DNA from: Methanobacteriota archaeon
GTDB lineage: Archaea; Hydrothermarchaeota; Hydrothermarchaeia; Hydrothermarchaeales; SZUA-236
Assembly (NCBI GenBank): GCA_003695745.1
Contig: RFHW01000173.1
Span: forward strand, 1 to 9,429
Direction: 5' to 3'
Length of the DNA: 9,429 nucleotides
Shown: piece by piece, positions 1-6,046 of the stretch
How the letters are laid out: each line of letters opens with the position of its first letter
Position numbering within the stretch: position 1 is the stretch's first letter
Position numbers and translations under genes: made by a program
The notes under the pieces: generated by a model
Databases searched by the model: none
What the model was told of the DNA's origin: nothing
What the model saw: the letters and a program-made list of their open reading frames with translations, nothing else

Positions 1-7
1 CCAACTC

Positions 8-17
8 ATATAAATAC
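8..17 (+). promoter_or_regulatory. Possible outer TATA box for the long mobB start
   Basis: The AT-rich stretch ATAAATACTTTT begins near the window edge, about 30 bases before the ATG at 45. If it is the true promoter, the longer MobB form starting at 45 would be made. It is weaker evidence than the inner box at 70-82, because the extra residues are not family-like. Confidence 0.3.
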
Positions 18-69
18 TTTTCGTTTACATGGGCTAAAAGTTAAATGAAAAGATTTGACAGTGGGCGGC

Positions 70-82
70 AAAGGCTTAATAA
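70..82 (+). promoter_or_regulatory. Archaeal TATA/BRE-like promoter of mobB
   Basis: AAAGGCTTAATAA has a purine-rich BRE-like 5' part and a TATA-like core centred about 28 bases before ATG 105. That is the spacing expected when transcription starts at or next to the start codon. A very similar element (AAAAGCTTAATA) lies before the TorD-like gene at 4403-4414. Confidence 0.5.
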
Positions 83-104
83 TCACATAGCCCTTTTTAA
101 TGCC

Positions 105-605
105 ATGAAGATGATATCGGTCGTCGGTGAGGGGCGCAACTCAGGCAAGACCACCGCCGTGGAAGAGCTGGTAAGGGAATTCAAGAGACGGGGGCTTAAG
201 GTGGGCACCATCAAACAGATCCATGAGCCTGATTTCACCATTGACACCGTTGGGAAGGACTCATGGAGACATGCCGAGGCAGGGGCGGACATCGTGGTCT
301 CTGCAGCGCCAGGTGAGGTGGCTGCCATAAAGCGGCTCAGAGATGGTGACCGGGTCAAAGAGGCGCTGGCGTTGCTGAGGGGTCTGCCGCTGGATCTGGT
401 CATCATAGAGGGCGACCCCGGGCTGGAGGTGCCCATGGTATATGCCGCCAGGGGTGGGGATCGAAAAGGGGCCAAGCCCGTAGATGACAAGGTGGTGTGC
501 ATGGTCTCCCTCACCCCTGAGAGGGTGCGTGGGAGCGGGCTGCCTGTGTTTCACATAAGGGAGGATGTTTCCAGGGTGGCTGATCTGCTCCTAAAGACCC
601 TTTAA
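105..605 (+). CDS. mobB: MobB-like molybdopterin-guanine dinucleotide biosynthesis P-loop protein
   Basis: A 166-residue cytoplasmic protein with a nucleotide-binding P-loop near its N-terminus (GEGRNSGKTT, residues 8-17). It is followed by the segment typical of MobB, TIKQIHEPDFTIDTVGKDSW with RHAEAGAD after it, and a Walker-B-like strand LVIIEGD near residue 100. MobB binds GTP and assists MobA in attaching GMP to molybdopterin to form the guanine dinucleotide cofactor of Mo/W enzymes such as formate dehydrogenases. I chose ATG 105 because family members begin a few residues before the P-loop and because a TATA-like box (70-82) lies about 28 bases upstream, fitting a leaderless transcript. 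The frame is open back to an ATG at 45, which would add 20 residues (MKRFDSGRQRLNNHIALFNA) not expected in the family. It converges on arsC. The TorD-like chaperone gene further along points to the same kind of enzyme. The family call is confident; the start is less so. Confidence 0.88.
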   Translation: MKMISVVGEGRNSGKTTAVEELVREFKRRGLKVGTIKQIHEPDFTIDTVGKDSWRHAEAGADIVVSAAPGEVAAIKRLRDGDRVKEALALLRGLPLDLVIIEGDPGLEVPMVYAARGGDRKGAKPVDDKVVCMVSLTPERVRGSGLPVFHIREDVSRVADLLLKTL

Positions 606-674
606 GGGAGAGAGGGGGGCAGGCGGTTAAGAAGACAAATGCGAGGTTTTACCCCTTTCGCTTGCCCCATTAAT

Positions 675-697
675 ATGAAGTTTTTTTCACATATATA
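675..697 (+). repeat. Left copy of 23-base direct repeat flanking the arsenic cassette
   Basis: This copy reads ATGAAGTTTTTTTCAC followed by ATATATA. It matches bases 2736-2758 at 21 of 23 positions in the same orientation. The two copies lie just outside the 3' end of arsC and the 5' end of acr3. They may be remnants of an insertion or a shared promoter-like element; base composition makes some chance similarity likely. Confidence 0.5.
681..687 (+). terminator. Oligo-T terminator between convergent mobB and arsC
   Basis: Seven consecutive T residues lie 76 bases after the mobB stop, in the AT-rich gap 606-735 between the convergent genes. Archaeal RNA polymerase commonly terminates at such U-runs without a hairpin. 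On the minus strand a run of five U (bases 720-724 read in reverse) could serve arsC. The T7 run is also part of the direct repeat at 675-697, so it may have another role. Confidence 0.45.
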
Positions 698-735
698 TAC
701 CTTTTGCACAAATATAATGAAAAATATAGAAAGTT

Positions 736-1140
736 TTATTTCGCTTGGCCCTGTATCCTGTCCAGCAGATCTCTCACCTTCCTCTCGATCTCATCCCTGA
801 TCTCCCTGACCCTTTCAACAGGGGCTCCGGTGGGGTCGTCAAGCCCCCAGTCCACCACACCATCATAGAGATTATAGGGGCATAGGTCAACGCCGCAGCC
901 CATGGATATGACCATGTCAGCCTCCTCCACCATCTCTCTGGTCAGCTCCTTCGGCCTTGCCTTTGAGAGGTCGATGCCCTTCTCGGCCATCACCTCCACG
1001 GCAGCTCTGCTTACAGAGGATGCAGGATGGGTCCCGGCGCTCACCGCCTGCCATCCCTCAGGGGCGGCTGCGTTGAAGAACCCTTCAGCCATCTGGCTCC
1101 TTGCAGAGTTGCCCACGCAGACGAATAGAACGGTCTTCAT
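736..1140 (-). CDS. arsC: Arsenate reductase, low-molecular-weight phosphatase fold (thiol type)
   Basis: A 134-residue cytoplasmic protein of the arsenate reductase family related to low-molecular-weight tyrosine phosphatases. It reduces arsenate to arsenite, which the linked Acr3 then exports. The catalytic P-loop C8-VGNSA-R14-S is intact. The resolving thiols of the thioredoxin-type cascade are present as C82 and C87 (MGCGVDLC), and the general-acid region WGLDDP is at residues 98-103. Length and order match the pI258-type enzyme. It is the last gene of the acr3-usp-arsC unit, starting 10 bases beyond the usp stop with only a weak AAAGG ribosome site, so translation probably follows usp. 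Alternative: a plain LMW phosphatase, which is unlikely given both extra cysteines and the Acr3 neighbour. Confidence 0.93.
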   Translation of the reverse strand: MKTVLFVCVGNSARSQMAEGFFNAAAPEGWQAVSAGTHPASSVSRAAVEVMAEKGIDLSKARPKELTREMVEEADMVISMGCGVDLCPYNLYDGVVDWGLDDPTGAPVERVREIRDEIERKVRDLLDRIQGQAK

Positions 1141-1150
1141 AGCCTTTTCT

Positions 1151-1561
1151 TTAAGGGGTCATCTCTTTTAAAACCAGCACAGGCCTCTTTGAGCGCCTTA
1201 TCACCGCCTCTGACACACTGCCAAGGAAGGTCTTTGCAAGCCTCCCCTTCCTGTGGCGGCCCACAACCACAAGCCCTGCCTCCACCTCATCGGCAAAGCT
1301 GAGTATCTCCTCTGCAGGGCTCCCAAGGGCAACCCGCGTCTCCACCTCAAGACCTTCCTTGGAAAGCCGCTCTGCAAAGGATTTCAGGGCCTTCTCATCA
1401 TCAGCCTGGAGCGTCCCGGCCATGGGCCCGGCGCTGTCCACATCCACCACATGGATGAGGTATATCCTGCGCCTGCCTTCACCTCCCAGATCCCTTATGA
1501 GCCCGGATACCTTCTCCGGGTCCTCGCTCAGATCAAGGGCGACCACTATCCTCTCAAACAT
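1151..1561 (-). CDS. Universal stress protein (UspA) domain protein
   Basis: A single-domain UspA-fold protein of 136 residues starting MFERIVVALDLSE. It has the expected C-terminal nucleotide-binding stretch, residues 100-120: VGRHRKGRLAKTFLGSV followed by SEAVIRRSKRPVLVL. The consensus G-2X-G-9X-G-S/T is nearly present, but the second glycine is arginine, so ATP binding may be altered. I chose ATG 1561 because the fold starts there and GGAG lies about nine bases upstream. An in-frame ATG at 1600 would add 13 residues that look like an acr3 by-product. With start 1561 the gene overlaps the acr3 stop by 16 bases, indicating coupled translation. The sequence does not show a specific function; its position between arsenite pump and arsenate reductase suggests a role under arsenic stress (inference). 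Confidence 0.85.
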   Translation of the reverse strand: MFERIVVALDLSEDPEKVSGLIRDLGGEGRRRIYLIHVVDVDSAGPMAGTLQADDEKALKSFAERLSKEGLEVETRVALGSPAEEILSFADEVEAGLVVVGRHRKGRLAKTFLGSVSEAVIRRSKRPVLVLKEMTP

Positions 1562-2640
1562 CCCAGCAGGCTCCTTGTCTTCTCCTCGGATTGAAAGCAC
1601 TCCCCTTCAAACCTGTGCCGTGTGCTGAGCGCTATCTTCACAAGGGTGAGCATCACAGGCACCTCAACGAGCACGCCCACCACCGTTGCCAGGGTTGCGC
1701 CTGAGTCAAGGCCGAAGAGGATGAGGGCCGTTGCCACGGCGAGCTCGAAGAAGTTGCTGGCGCCCACGAGCGCGGCCGGCGCGGCGTCCTCATATCTGAT
1801 GCACAGCTTCCTTGCAGCGGTGTATCCCAGGTAGAATATGAAGAATGTCTGGAGCGTGAGGGGTATTGCGATGAGGACGATGTCGAGGGGGTGGTCCACG
1901 ATGGCCCTTCCCTGGAACATGAATATGATGAGGAGGGTGAGCAGGAGACCTCCTATGGTAACGTTATGAAGGGCCCGCAGGAAGACGTTCTCAAGCCAGT
2001 GCTCGCCTTTGTTTTTGAGGATCCATCTTCTTGAGAGATAGCCTGCGGTGAGCGGGATGACCACATAGAGCACCACAGAGTAAAAGACCGTCCGATAGGG
2101 CACGATGACCGAGCCCAGGTGCAGCAGGAAGCCGACTATGGGCGCATAGAGCGCGAGGAGGACGAGGTCGTTCACAGATACCTGCACGAGGGTGTAGTTC
2201 AGCTCGCCCCTTGCAAGATATGTCCAGACAAAGACCATGGCTGTGCAGGGGGCTGAGCCGAGCAGAACCGCCCCTGCAAAATACTCTGTGGCGGTCTGTG
2301 GCGCGATGAGCCCTGCGTAGAGCACTTTGAAGAATATCCATGCGATCGCTGCCATGGAGAAGGGCTTTATGGCCCAGTTCACGATCAGGGTGAGGGTCAG
2401 GGGTTTTGGCCGCCTCCCTGCGTCCCGGACCTTGGAGAAGTCTATCTGCACCATCATGGGATAGATCATGAGGAAGAGCACGATTGCAACAGGTATGGAG
2501 ACCTGGGCAACCTGAAAGGCGGCGAGGGCGGCCACGGCGCCCGGGAATGTGAGGCCCAGGATCGTGCCCAGCGCCATCATGAGGAGCACCCAGATGGTGA
2601 GGTAGCGCTCAAAGAGTCCGAGGCTGTATCTGTCTGTCAT
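1546..2640 (-). CDS. acr3: Arsenite efflux permease, ACR3 family
   Basis: A 364-residue integral membrane protein with about ten hydrophobic segments spread over residues 12-340. It belongs to the ACR3 (BASS superfamily) arsenite/H+ antiporters that export arsenite from the cytoplasm. The family signature GSAPCTAMVFVW holds the essential cysteine (C132). The late helix motif SNFFELAVA carries the conserved glutamate (E299), and QIDFSKV follows the second helix, as is usual. The hydrophilic tail after residue 343 (RFEGECFQ...LLGCLRG) is longer than needed and overlaps usp; it has two cysteines of unknown use. It is the first gene of the minus-strand arsenic operon. Upstream are an inverted repeat (2689-2731) and a divergent TATA-like box, a plausible arsenic-responsive control region, though no arsR is in the window. 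Confidence 0.95.
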   Translation of the reverse strand: MTDRYSLGLFERYLTIWVLLMMALGTILGLTFPGAVAALAAFQVAQVSIPVAIVLFLMIYPMMVQIDFSKVRDAGRRPKPLTLTLIVNWAIKPFSMAAIAWIFFKVLYAGLIAPQTATEYFAGAVLLGSAPCTAMVFVWTYLARGELNYTLVQVSVNDLVLLALYAPIVGFLLHLGSVIVPYRTVFYSVVLYVVIPLTAGYLSRRWILKNKGEHWLENVFLRALHNVTIGGLLLTLLIIFMFQGRAIVDHPLDIVLIAIPLTLQTFFIFYLGYTAARKLCIRYEDAAPAALVGASNFFELAVATALILFGLDSGATLATVVGVLVEVPVMLTLVKIALSTRHRFEGECFQSEEKTRSLLGCLRG

Positions 2641-2688
2641 AGCTTGATCCCGTTTTTTTGTGACCCTTTTCTAGTTGGGGTGAGAGGG

Positions 2689-2731
2689 TGGTAGGCGAGG
2701 GGAGGTAAGAAATACCGGTGCAGGCCTACCA
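2689..2731. promoter_or_regulatory. Operator-like inverted repeat upstream of acr3
   Basis: TGGTAGGC (2689-2696) and GCCTACCA (2724-2731) are perfect 8-base inverted arms. Between them is a smaller inverted pair GGTA (2704-2707) / TACC (2713-2716). The element lies between acr3 and the divergent TATA-like box, near where minus-strand transcription from that box would begin. This is the place for a repressor operator. Binding by an ArsR-type regulator is a guess. Confidence 0.4.
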
Positions 2732-2735
2732 ACAC

Positions 2736-2758
2736 ATGAAATTTTCTTCACATATATA
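2736..2758 (+). repeat. Right copy of 23-base direct repeat flanking the arsenic cassette
   Basis: This copy reads ATGAAATTTTCTTCAC followed by ATATATA. It is identical to 675-697 at 21 of 23 positions and has the same orientation. Here it sits in the divergent promoter region between acr3 and the endonuclease Q gene and overlaps a TATA-like sequence. Confidence 0.5.
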
Positions 2759-2760
2759 AT
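2751..2760 (-). promoter_or_regulatory. TATA-like box for the acr3-usp-arsC operon
   Basis: On the minus strand this reads ATTATATATG, the best TATA match upstream of acr3. Initiation some 25-30 bases downstream would fall inside the inverted repeat 2689-2731 and leave a leader of about 85-90 bases before the acr3 ATG. The sequence is nearly symmetrical, so it might instead act on the plus strand. Confidence 0.35.
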
Positions 2761-2771
2761 GTTATCGTCTA

Positions 2772-2781
2772 ACTTTATAAG
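2772..2781 (+). promoter_or_regulatory. TATA box of the endonuclease Q gene
   Basis: ACTTTATAAG is centred about 30 bases before the ATG pair at 2807/2810. The spacing implies a leaderless mRNA and supports the shorter start over the ATG at 2759, which would sit upstream of this box. Confidence 0.55.
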
Positions 2782-2806
2782 CAGGCCGGTCCAATCAATT
2801 GACGGC

Positions 2807-4009
2807 ATGATGAAAATAGACTGCGACCTCCACATACACAGCAGGTTCTCAGCGGCCACGTCCAGCGCCATGGACCTTGAGAACATCTCAGCCGGCGCAG
2901 CGCAAAAGGGGCTGCACGTGGTGGCAACAGGCGACGCCCTCAACAAACACTGGCTGGAGGAGATAGAGACGCTTGATTTCAAAAAGGGCCTGGCCAGGCT
3001 CAACGGCACCACCTTCATACTCACCACAGAGGTGGAGGATGAAAAGAGGGTGCACCATCTGGTGCTCTTCAAAGACCTTGACTCTGTCCACGCCCTCCGT
3101 GACCTTGTGAAGGGGCGGGCGCCTGACATGGATGTGGACGGCAGACCACACCTCAGGATGGATGGAGAGGAGATCGCCAGGGCATGCCACGAGGCAGGGG
3201 CCATGGTGGGGCCATCACATGCCTTTGTGCCGTGGACATCCATATACAAGGAGTATGACAGCATCAGCGAGTGCTACGGTGAGGAGGGGATCGATTTTCT
3301 GGAGCTCGGTCTGAGCGCCGACACCTATCTTGCCAGCTCCATAGGCGAGCTTGAGGGCATCACCTTCCTTTCAAACAGCGACGCCCACTCGCCGCAGCCC
3401 CACAGGCTGGGCCGGGAGTTCAACAGGCTGGAGGTGGATGGCATGAGCTTTGAGGAGATCAAAAAGGCTATCCTCGGAAGAGAGGGCAGGAGGGTCGTCC
3501 TGAACGTGGGCCTTGACCCGCGTCTCGGGAAATACCACCGCACGGCCTGCATAAGATGCTACACCCACTACTCCCTTGAAGAGGCGGTGAAGGCCAGGTG
3601 GCGGTGCCCCGGCTGCGGCGGGAGGATAAAAAAGGGTGTGCTGGAGCGCATCGGCGAGCTGGAAGACGGCTCGTCCAGTGTCCGCCCCCCCTACCTGAGG
3701 ATCGCGCCTCTTGCAGAGATAATCGCCAAGGTGGTTGGCAGCAAGAGCGTTTATTCGGCGAAGGTCAACAGGCTTTGGAGCTCCCTTGTGGATGCCTTTG
3801 GAAGCGAGATAAAGGTGCTCATAGACGCCCCCATAGAGGAGATAAAGGGGATAGATGAGGCCACAGCAGGCTTCATCCAGCTCTACAGGGAGGGTCGGTT
3901 CACCATAAAGGAGGGTGGAGGCGGCAGATATGGTGAGATAGTCTTCGAAAGACCCTCGGGAGAGAAAAGACCCCACGGTGGTTTGCAGAAGAGCCTTGAC
4001 CTTTTCTGA
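2807..4009 (+). CDS. Endonuclease Q (PHP-domain DNA repair nuclease)
   Basis: A 400-residue protein matching archaeal EndoQ (TIGR00375 family), which nicks DNA 5' of deaminated bases (uracil, hypoxanthine, xanthine) and abasic sites. The N-terminal PHP metal-binding domain shows DLHIHSRFS (about residues 6-14), TTEVEDEKRVHH, PSHAFVPWTSIYKEYDS, LELGLSADT and LSNSDAHSPQPHRLGREFNR. These supply the His/Asp/Glu ligands. A zinc-finger region follows: NVGLDPRLGKYHRTACIRCY with a CPGCGGRIKKG knuckle. The C-terminal part has RPPYLRIAPLAEIIAKV and a helical region ending in GGGGRYGEIVFER. All expected blocks are present, so it should be active. The frame is open from ATG 2759, but that ATG lies inside AT-rich promoter DNA; homologues begin like MMKIDCDLHIHS, and a TATA box sits 30 bases before 2807. 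It is divergent from acr3 and probably monocistronic. Confidence 0.93.
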   Translation: MMKIDCDLHIHSRFSAATSSAMDLENISAGAAQKGLHVVATGDALNKHWLEEIETLDFKKGLARLNGTTFILTTEVEDEKRVHHLVLFKDLDSVHALRDLVKGRAPDMDVDGRPHLRMDGEEIARACHEAGAMVGPSHAFVPWTSIYKEYDSISECYGEEGIDFLELGLSADTYLASSIGELEGITFLSNSDAHSPQPHRLGREFNRLEVDGMSFEEIKKAILGREGRRVVLNVGLDPRLGKYHRTACIRCYTHYSLEEAVKARWRCPGCGGRIKKGVLERIGELEDGSSSVRPPYLRIAPLAEIIAKVVGSKSVYSAKVNRLWSSLVDAFGSEIKVLIDAPIEEIKGIDEATAGFIQLYREGRFTIKEGGGGRYGEIVFERPSGEKRPHGGLQKSLDLF

Positions 4010-4016
4010 GCTGGCA

Positions 4017-4042
4017 GCCGCCGACAAAGGGCCACCGACAAA
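4017..4042 (+). repeat. Tandem 14-base repeat just upstream of the LSm TATA box
   Basis: GCCGCCGACAAA (4017-4028) recurs as GCCACCGACAAA (4031-4042), with one mismatch and a 14-base period, directly before the TATA core. It could bind a regulator or be incidental. Confidence 0.4.
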
Positions 4043-4050
4043 TATATAAT
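4041..4050 (+). promoter_or_regulatory. TATA box of the LSm gene
   Basis: AATATATAAT lies about 42 bases before the LSm ATG, so transcription would start near 4072 with a leader of roughly 15 bases. It follows the endonuclease Q stop by about 30 bases and gives the LSm gene its own promoter. Confidence 0.6.
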
Positions 4051-4081
4051 GGAGGGCGTCACAGGACTCCCCTAGAGTTGA

Positions 4082-4306
<225 letters not shown>

Positions 4307-4334
4307 GACAAAGCCGGGGGCAGAATATCCTTTT

Positions 4335-4350
4335 TCAAGCCATGGCTTGA
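4335..4350. repeat. 16-base perfect palindrome downstream of LSm
   Basis: TCAAGCCATGGCTTGA is its own reverse complement, 29 bases after the LSm stop and preceded by a T-run (4331-4335). It could be a protein-binding dyad or a processing/terminator hairpin. A second inverted pair, GAAATCA (4351-4357) and TGATTTC (4383-4389), lies next to it. Confidence 0.45.
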
Positions 4351-4402
4351 GAAATCATTCGAGCTGGCAAAAGCGGGAAGCCTGATTTCGAGAAATGAGG
4401 GG

Positions 4403-4414
4403 AAAAGCTTAATA
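4403..4414 (+). promoter_or_regulatory. TATA/BRE-like promoter of the TorD-like gene
   Basis: AAAAGCTTAATA resembles the mobB promoter element and lies about 46 bases before the chosen ATG at 4455. That predicts a leader of roughly 18-20 bases, enough to include the ribosome site AGGTGGTC at 4441-4448. Confidence 0.5.
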
Positions 4415-4454
4415 GGGGGCATAGGAGATTGCATGGACACAGGTGGTCGTAGAT

Positions 4455-5150
4455 ATGGCAGCTGAAGAAAAGCAGATGACGGTGGAGGATTTCATCGAGC
4501 TTTCAGGCTCAAGGGCGCAGACCTATCTCTTCTTGGCCTCGCTCTTTTACTATGACTCTCTTCCGGCTCTCAAAAAGAGCATCAGGAACAAGAGCATCCT
4601 CAAAGGCCTGCCTCCATCAGGCAGGGGGTTCAAGCTTCTGAAGAAGTATGTTGAGGAGGATGCGCCGAAGATCAAGAACCTCCTTGAGGAGCTGCAGGTG
4701 GAGCACACCGCCCTCTTTGTGATGGGCAAGTTCACCAAGGGCCGGCCCTACGAGTCCTTTTATCTTGATAAGGACAAGAGGATTGGCGGAAGGGTAAGCC
4801 TTGAGGTGGACCGCTTCTACAAGAGCGCCGGCGTGTCCTTCACAGAGGCGCAGGACGAGATCGCCGACTATATAGCGATCGAGCTGGAGTTCATGTACCA
4901 TATGTGCAAGAGGGAGGAGGAGGCCTGGCGGGAAGGGGACAGGGAGCACGCCATCGGCTACCTCAAGTTCCAGAGGGATTTTCTCACAGGGCATCTGGGC
5001 AAGTGGGTCGATCCCTTTGTGGAGGATACCTTGGAGGATGCGAAGTCCGATTTCTTCAGGGCCGCCTGCTATCTGCTGCAGGAGTTCATGGAGATTGAGA
5101 AGGCCGAGATACACGGGCTTGTGGAGGAGGCGGAGAAGATACCTGCATAG
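4455..5150 (+). CDS. TorD/DmsD-like redox enzyme maturation chaperone
   Basis: A 231-residue, mostly helical cytoplasmic protein of the TorD/DmsD/NarJ superfamily. These chaperones hold molybdo- or tungsto-enzyme subunits during cofactor insertion and export. Recognisable features are the N-terminal RAQTYLFLASLFYYDSLPAL, the LEELQVEHTALFVMG stretch followed by PYESFYLDKD, the EVDRFYKSAGVSF helix, and EIADYIAIELEFMYHMCKRE, which stands where the family has its P-D-H-I/ELEFM block. FQRDFLTGHLGKWVDPF completes the pattern. I chose ATG 4455 because AGGTGGTC (4441-4448), similar to the archaeal Shine-Dalgarno GGTGATC, sits six bases before it. GTG 4443 in the same frame would overlap that site. 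No client enzyme is in the window; mobB upstream and the HdrA-like gene downstream fit a Mo/W redox system (inference). Confidence 0.85.
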   Translation: MAAEEKQMTVEDFIELSGSRAQTYLFLASLFYYDSLPALKKSIRNKSILKGLPPSGRGFKLLKKYVEEDAPKIKNLLEELQVEHTALFVMGKFTKGRPYESFYLDKDKRIGGRVSLEVDRFYKSAGVSFTEAQDEIADYIAIELEFMYHMCKREEEAWREGDREHAIGYLKFQRDFLTGHLGKWVDPFVEDTLEDAKSDFFRAACYLLQEFMEIEKAEIHGLVEEAEKIPA

Positions 5151-5173
5151 GGCTTTGAAGGATGCGATGATCC

Positions 5174-5992
5174 ATGAAGAAAGATGGCTGGACGGAAGAG
5201 GAGGTGCTGGAGCTCTCAAAGGACAGGGCTGCCCTTGTGAGGCGGCTCGTGGAGGGTCTCGCAGGGCAGAGGGGGGTGGTTTTTGCGGCCCGGTTCGGCT
5301 ACGGAATCCCTCCGGTGGACATGGTCACTGTAGATGTGGACCGAACCCTTACAGGCTATATCCTTAGGCTTCCGGTGGTTGAGGGCAGGCTCAGCCCCAT
5401 ACCCCTTTATCAGGGATTCGGCGAATCCATATTCGTGGTGGATCAGATGTTTGACGAGTCCTACCTCATATTCCCTGACATAGAGTTCCCTGAGTACAAT
5501 CCCTTCACCGTCTCTCCGAACACAGCATATAGGATGCGGAAAGAGGCATATGAATCTGGAGTGGCCCTCTTTGACAGGGATTTCAACGTGAGGGTCTTTG
5601 TATCTGCCAAGGGCAGCCTCGCAGCCCATTACTGGAGGCTGAAGCTGGAGCTCATGGACTGGATAGCACGCTATGGCGATGATGTGGTGGTGGGCAAGGG
5701 CATGGAGAAGGAGTATGAAGGGTGGCGGCGGTGGGTGGAGAAGGAATTTGAAGGCCTTGGAGGTAAGAGGCTCCTTGATGAGGCAGCGGCCACCGAGATC
5801 ATCAAGAAGGCCCTTGCCGAAAGGAACTATCACCAGCTGAGGCTCAGGCTCACAGAGGGAGAGGTTGAGGGCACGCCGAGGGGCCTGCCGGTCTTCAATG
5901 TGCAGGGCCGGGGATTCTATCTGGGGGATGAGAAGGAGTTTTCCCTGCAGATAAGCAGGATATCGGGCAGGATACTGAAGGGTGATTTCTGA
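5174..5992 (+). CDS. Unrecognised 272-residue protein
   Basis: I do not recognise this family. The start ATG 5174 is 23 bases after the TorD-like stop, preceded by GAAGG at about 15 bases and GATGATCC immediately before, so it is probably co-transcribed with it. The protein is soluble, with no signal peptide or membrane segment. Residues 35-150 alternate short strands and look like a mixed alpha/beta or beta-rich domain (VVFAARFGYGIPPVDMVTVD, then LPVVEGRLSPIPLYQGFGES). Residues 150-225 are helical and charged (YWRLKLELMDWIARYGDD, EGWRRWVEKEFEGL). The last 50 residues return to strands. Aromatic residues are frequent (FPDIEFPEYNPF, residues 100-111), and there are no cysteines or metal motifs. 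The codon use matches its neighbours. Its position between TorD-like and receiver/sheath genes suggests a shared process (inference only). Confidence 0.8.
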   Translation: MKKDGWTEEEVLELSKDRAALVRRLVEGLAGQRGVVFAARFGYGIPPVDMVTVDVDRTLTGYILRLPVVEGRLSPIPLYQGFGESIFVVDQMFDESYLIFPDIEFPEYNPFTVSPNTAYRMRKEAYESGVALFDRDFNVRVFVSAKGSLAAHYWRLKLELMDWIARYGDDVVVGKGMEKEYEGWRRWVEKEFEGLGGKRLLDEAAATEIIKKALAERNYHQLRLRLTEGEVEGTPRGLPVFNVQGRGFYLGDEKEFSLQISRISGRILKGDF

Positions 5993-6008
5993 AAGGGGAT
6001 AAGAAAAA

Positions 6009-6023
6009 TTTTTTATACATATT
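6009..6023 (+). promoter_or_regulatory. Promoter of the receiver/sheath genes, with upstream T-run
   Basis: TTTTTTATACATATT contains a TATA core centred about 30 bases before the ATG at 6047, predicting a leaderless mRNA. The T6 run at 6009-6014, 17 bases after the preceding stop, may also end transcripts from the TorD-like gene pair. Confidence 0.55.
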
Positions 6024-6046
6024 CCATAACAAGCTTTGGGTTTACC

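Noticed and set aside
4617..5219. Minus-strand open frame of 200 codons opposite the TorD-like gene
   Set aside because: It mirrors the TorD-like coding frame, is leucine/histidine-rich as antisense frames are here, and has no plausible start signal.
5216..5833. Minus-strand open frame of 205 codons opposite the orphan gene
   Set aside because: The plus-strand frame has good spacing to its neighbours and a normal protein composition; the antisense frame does not.
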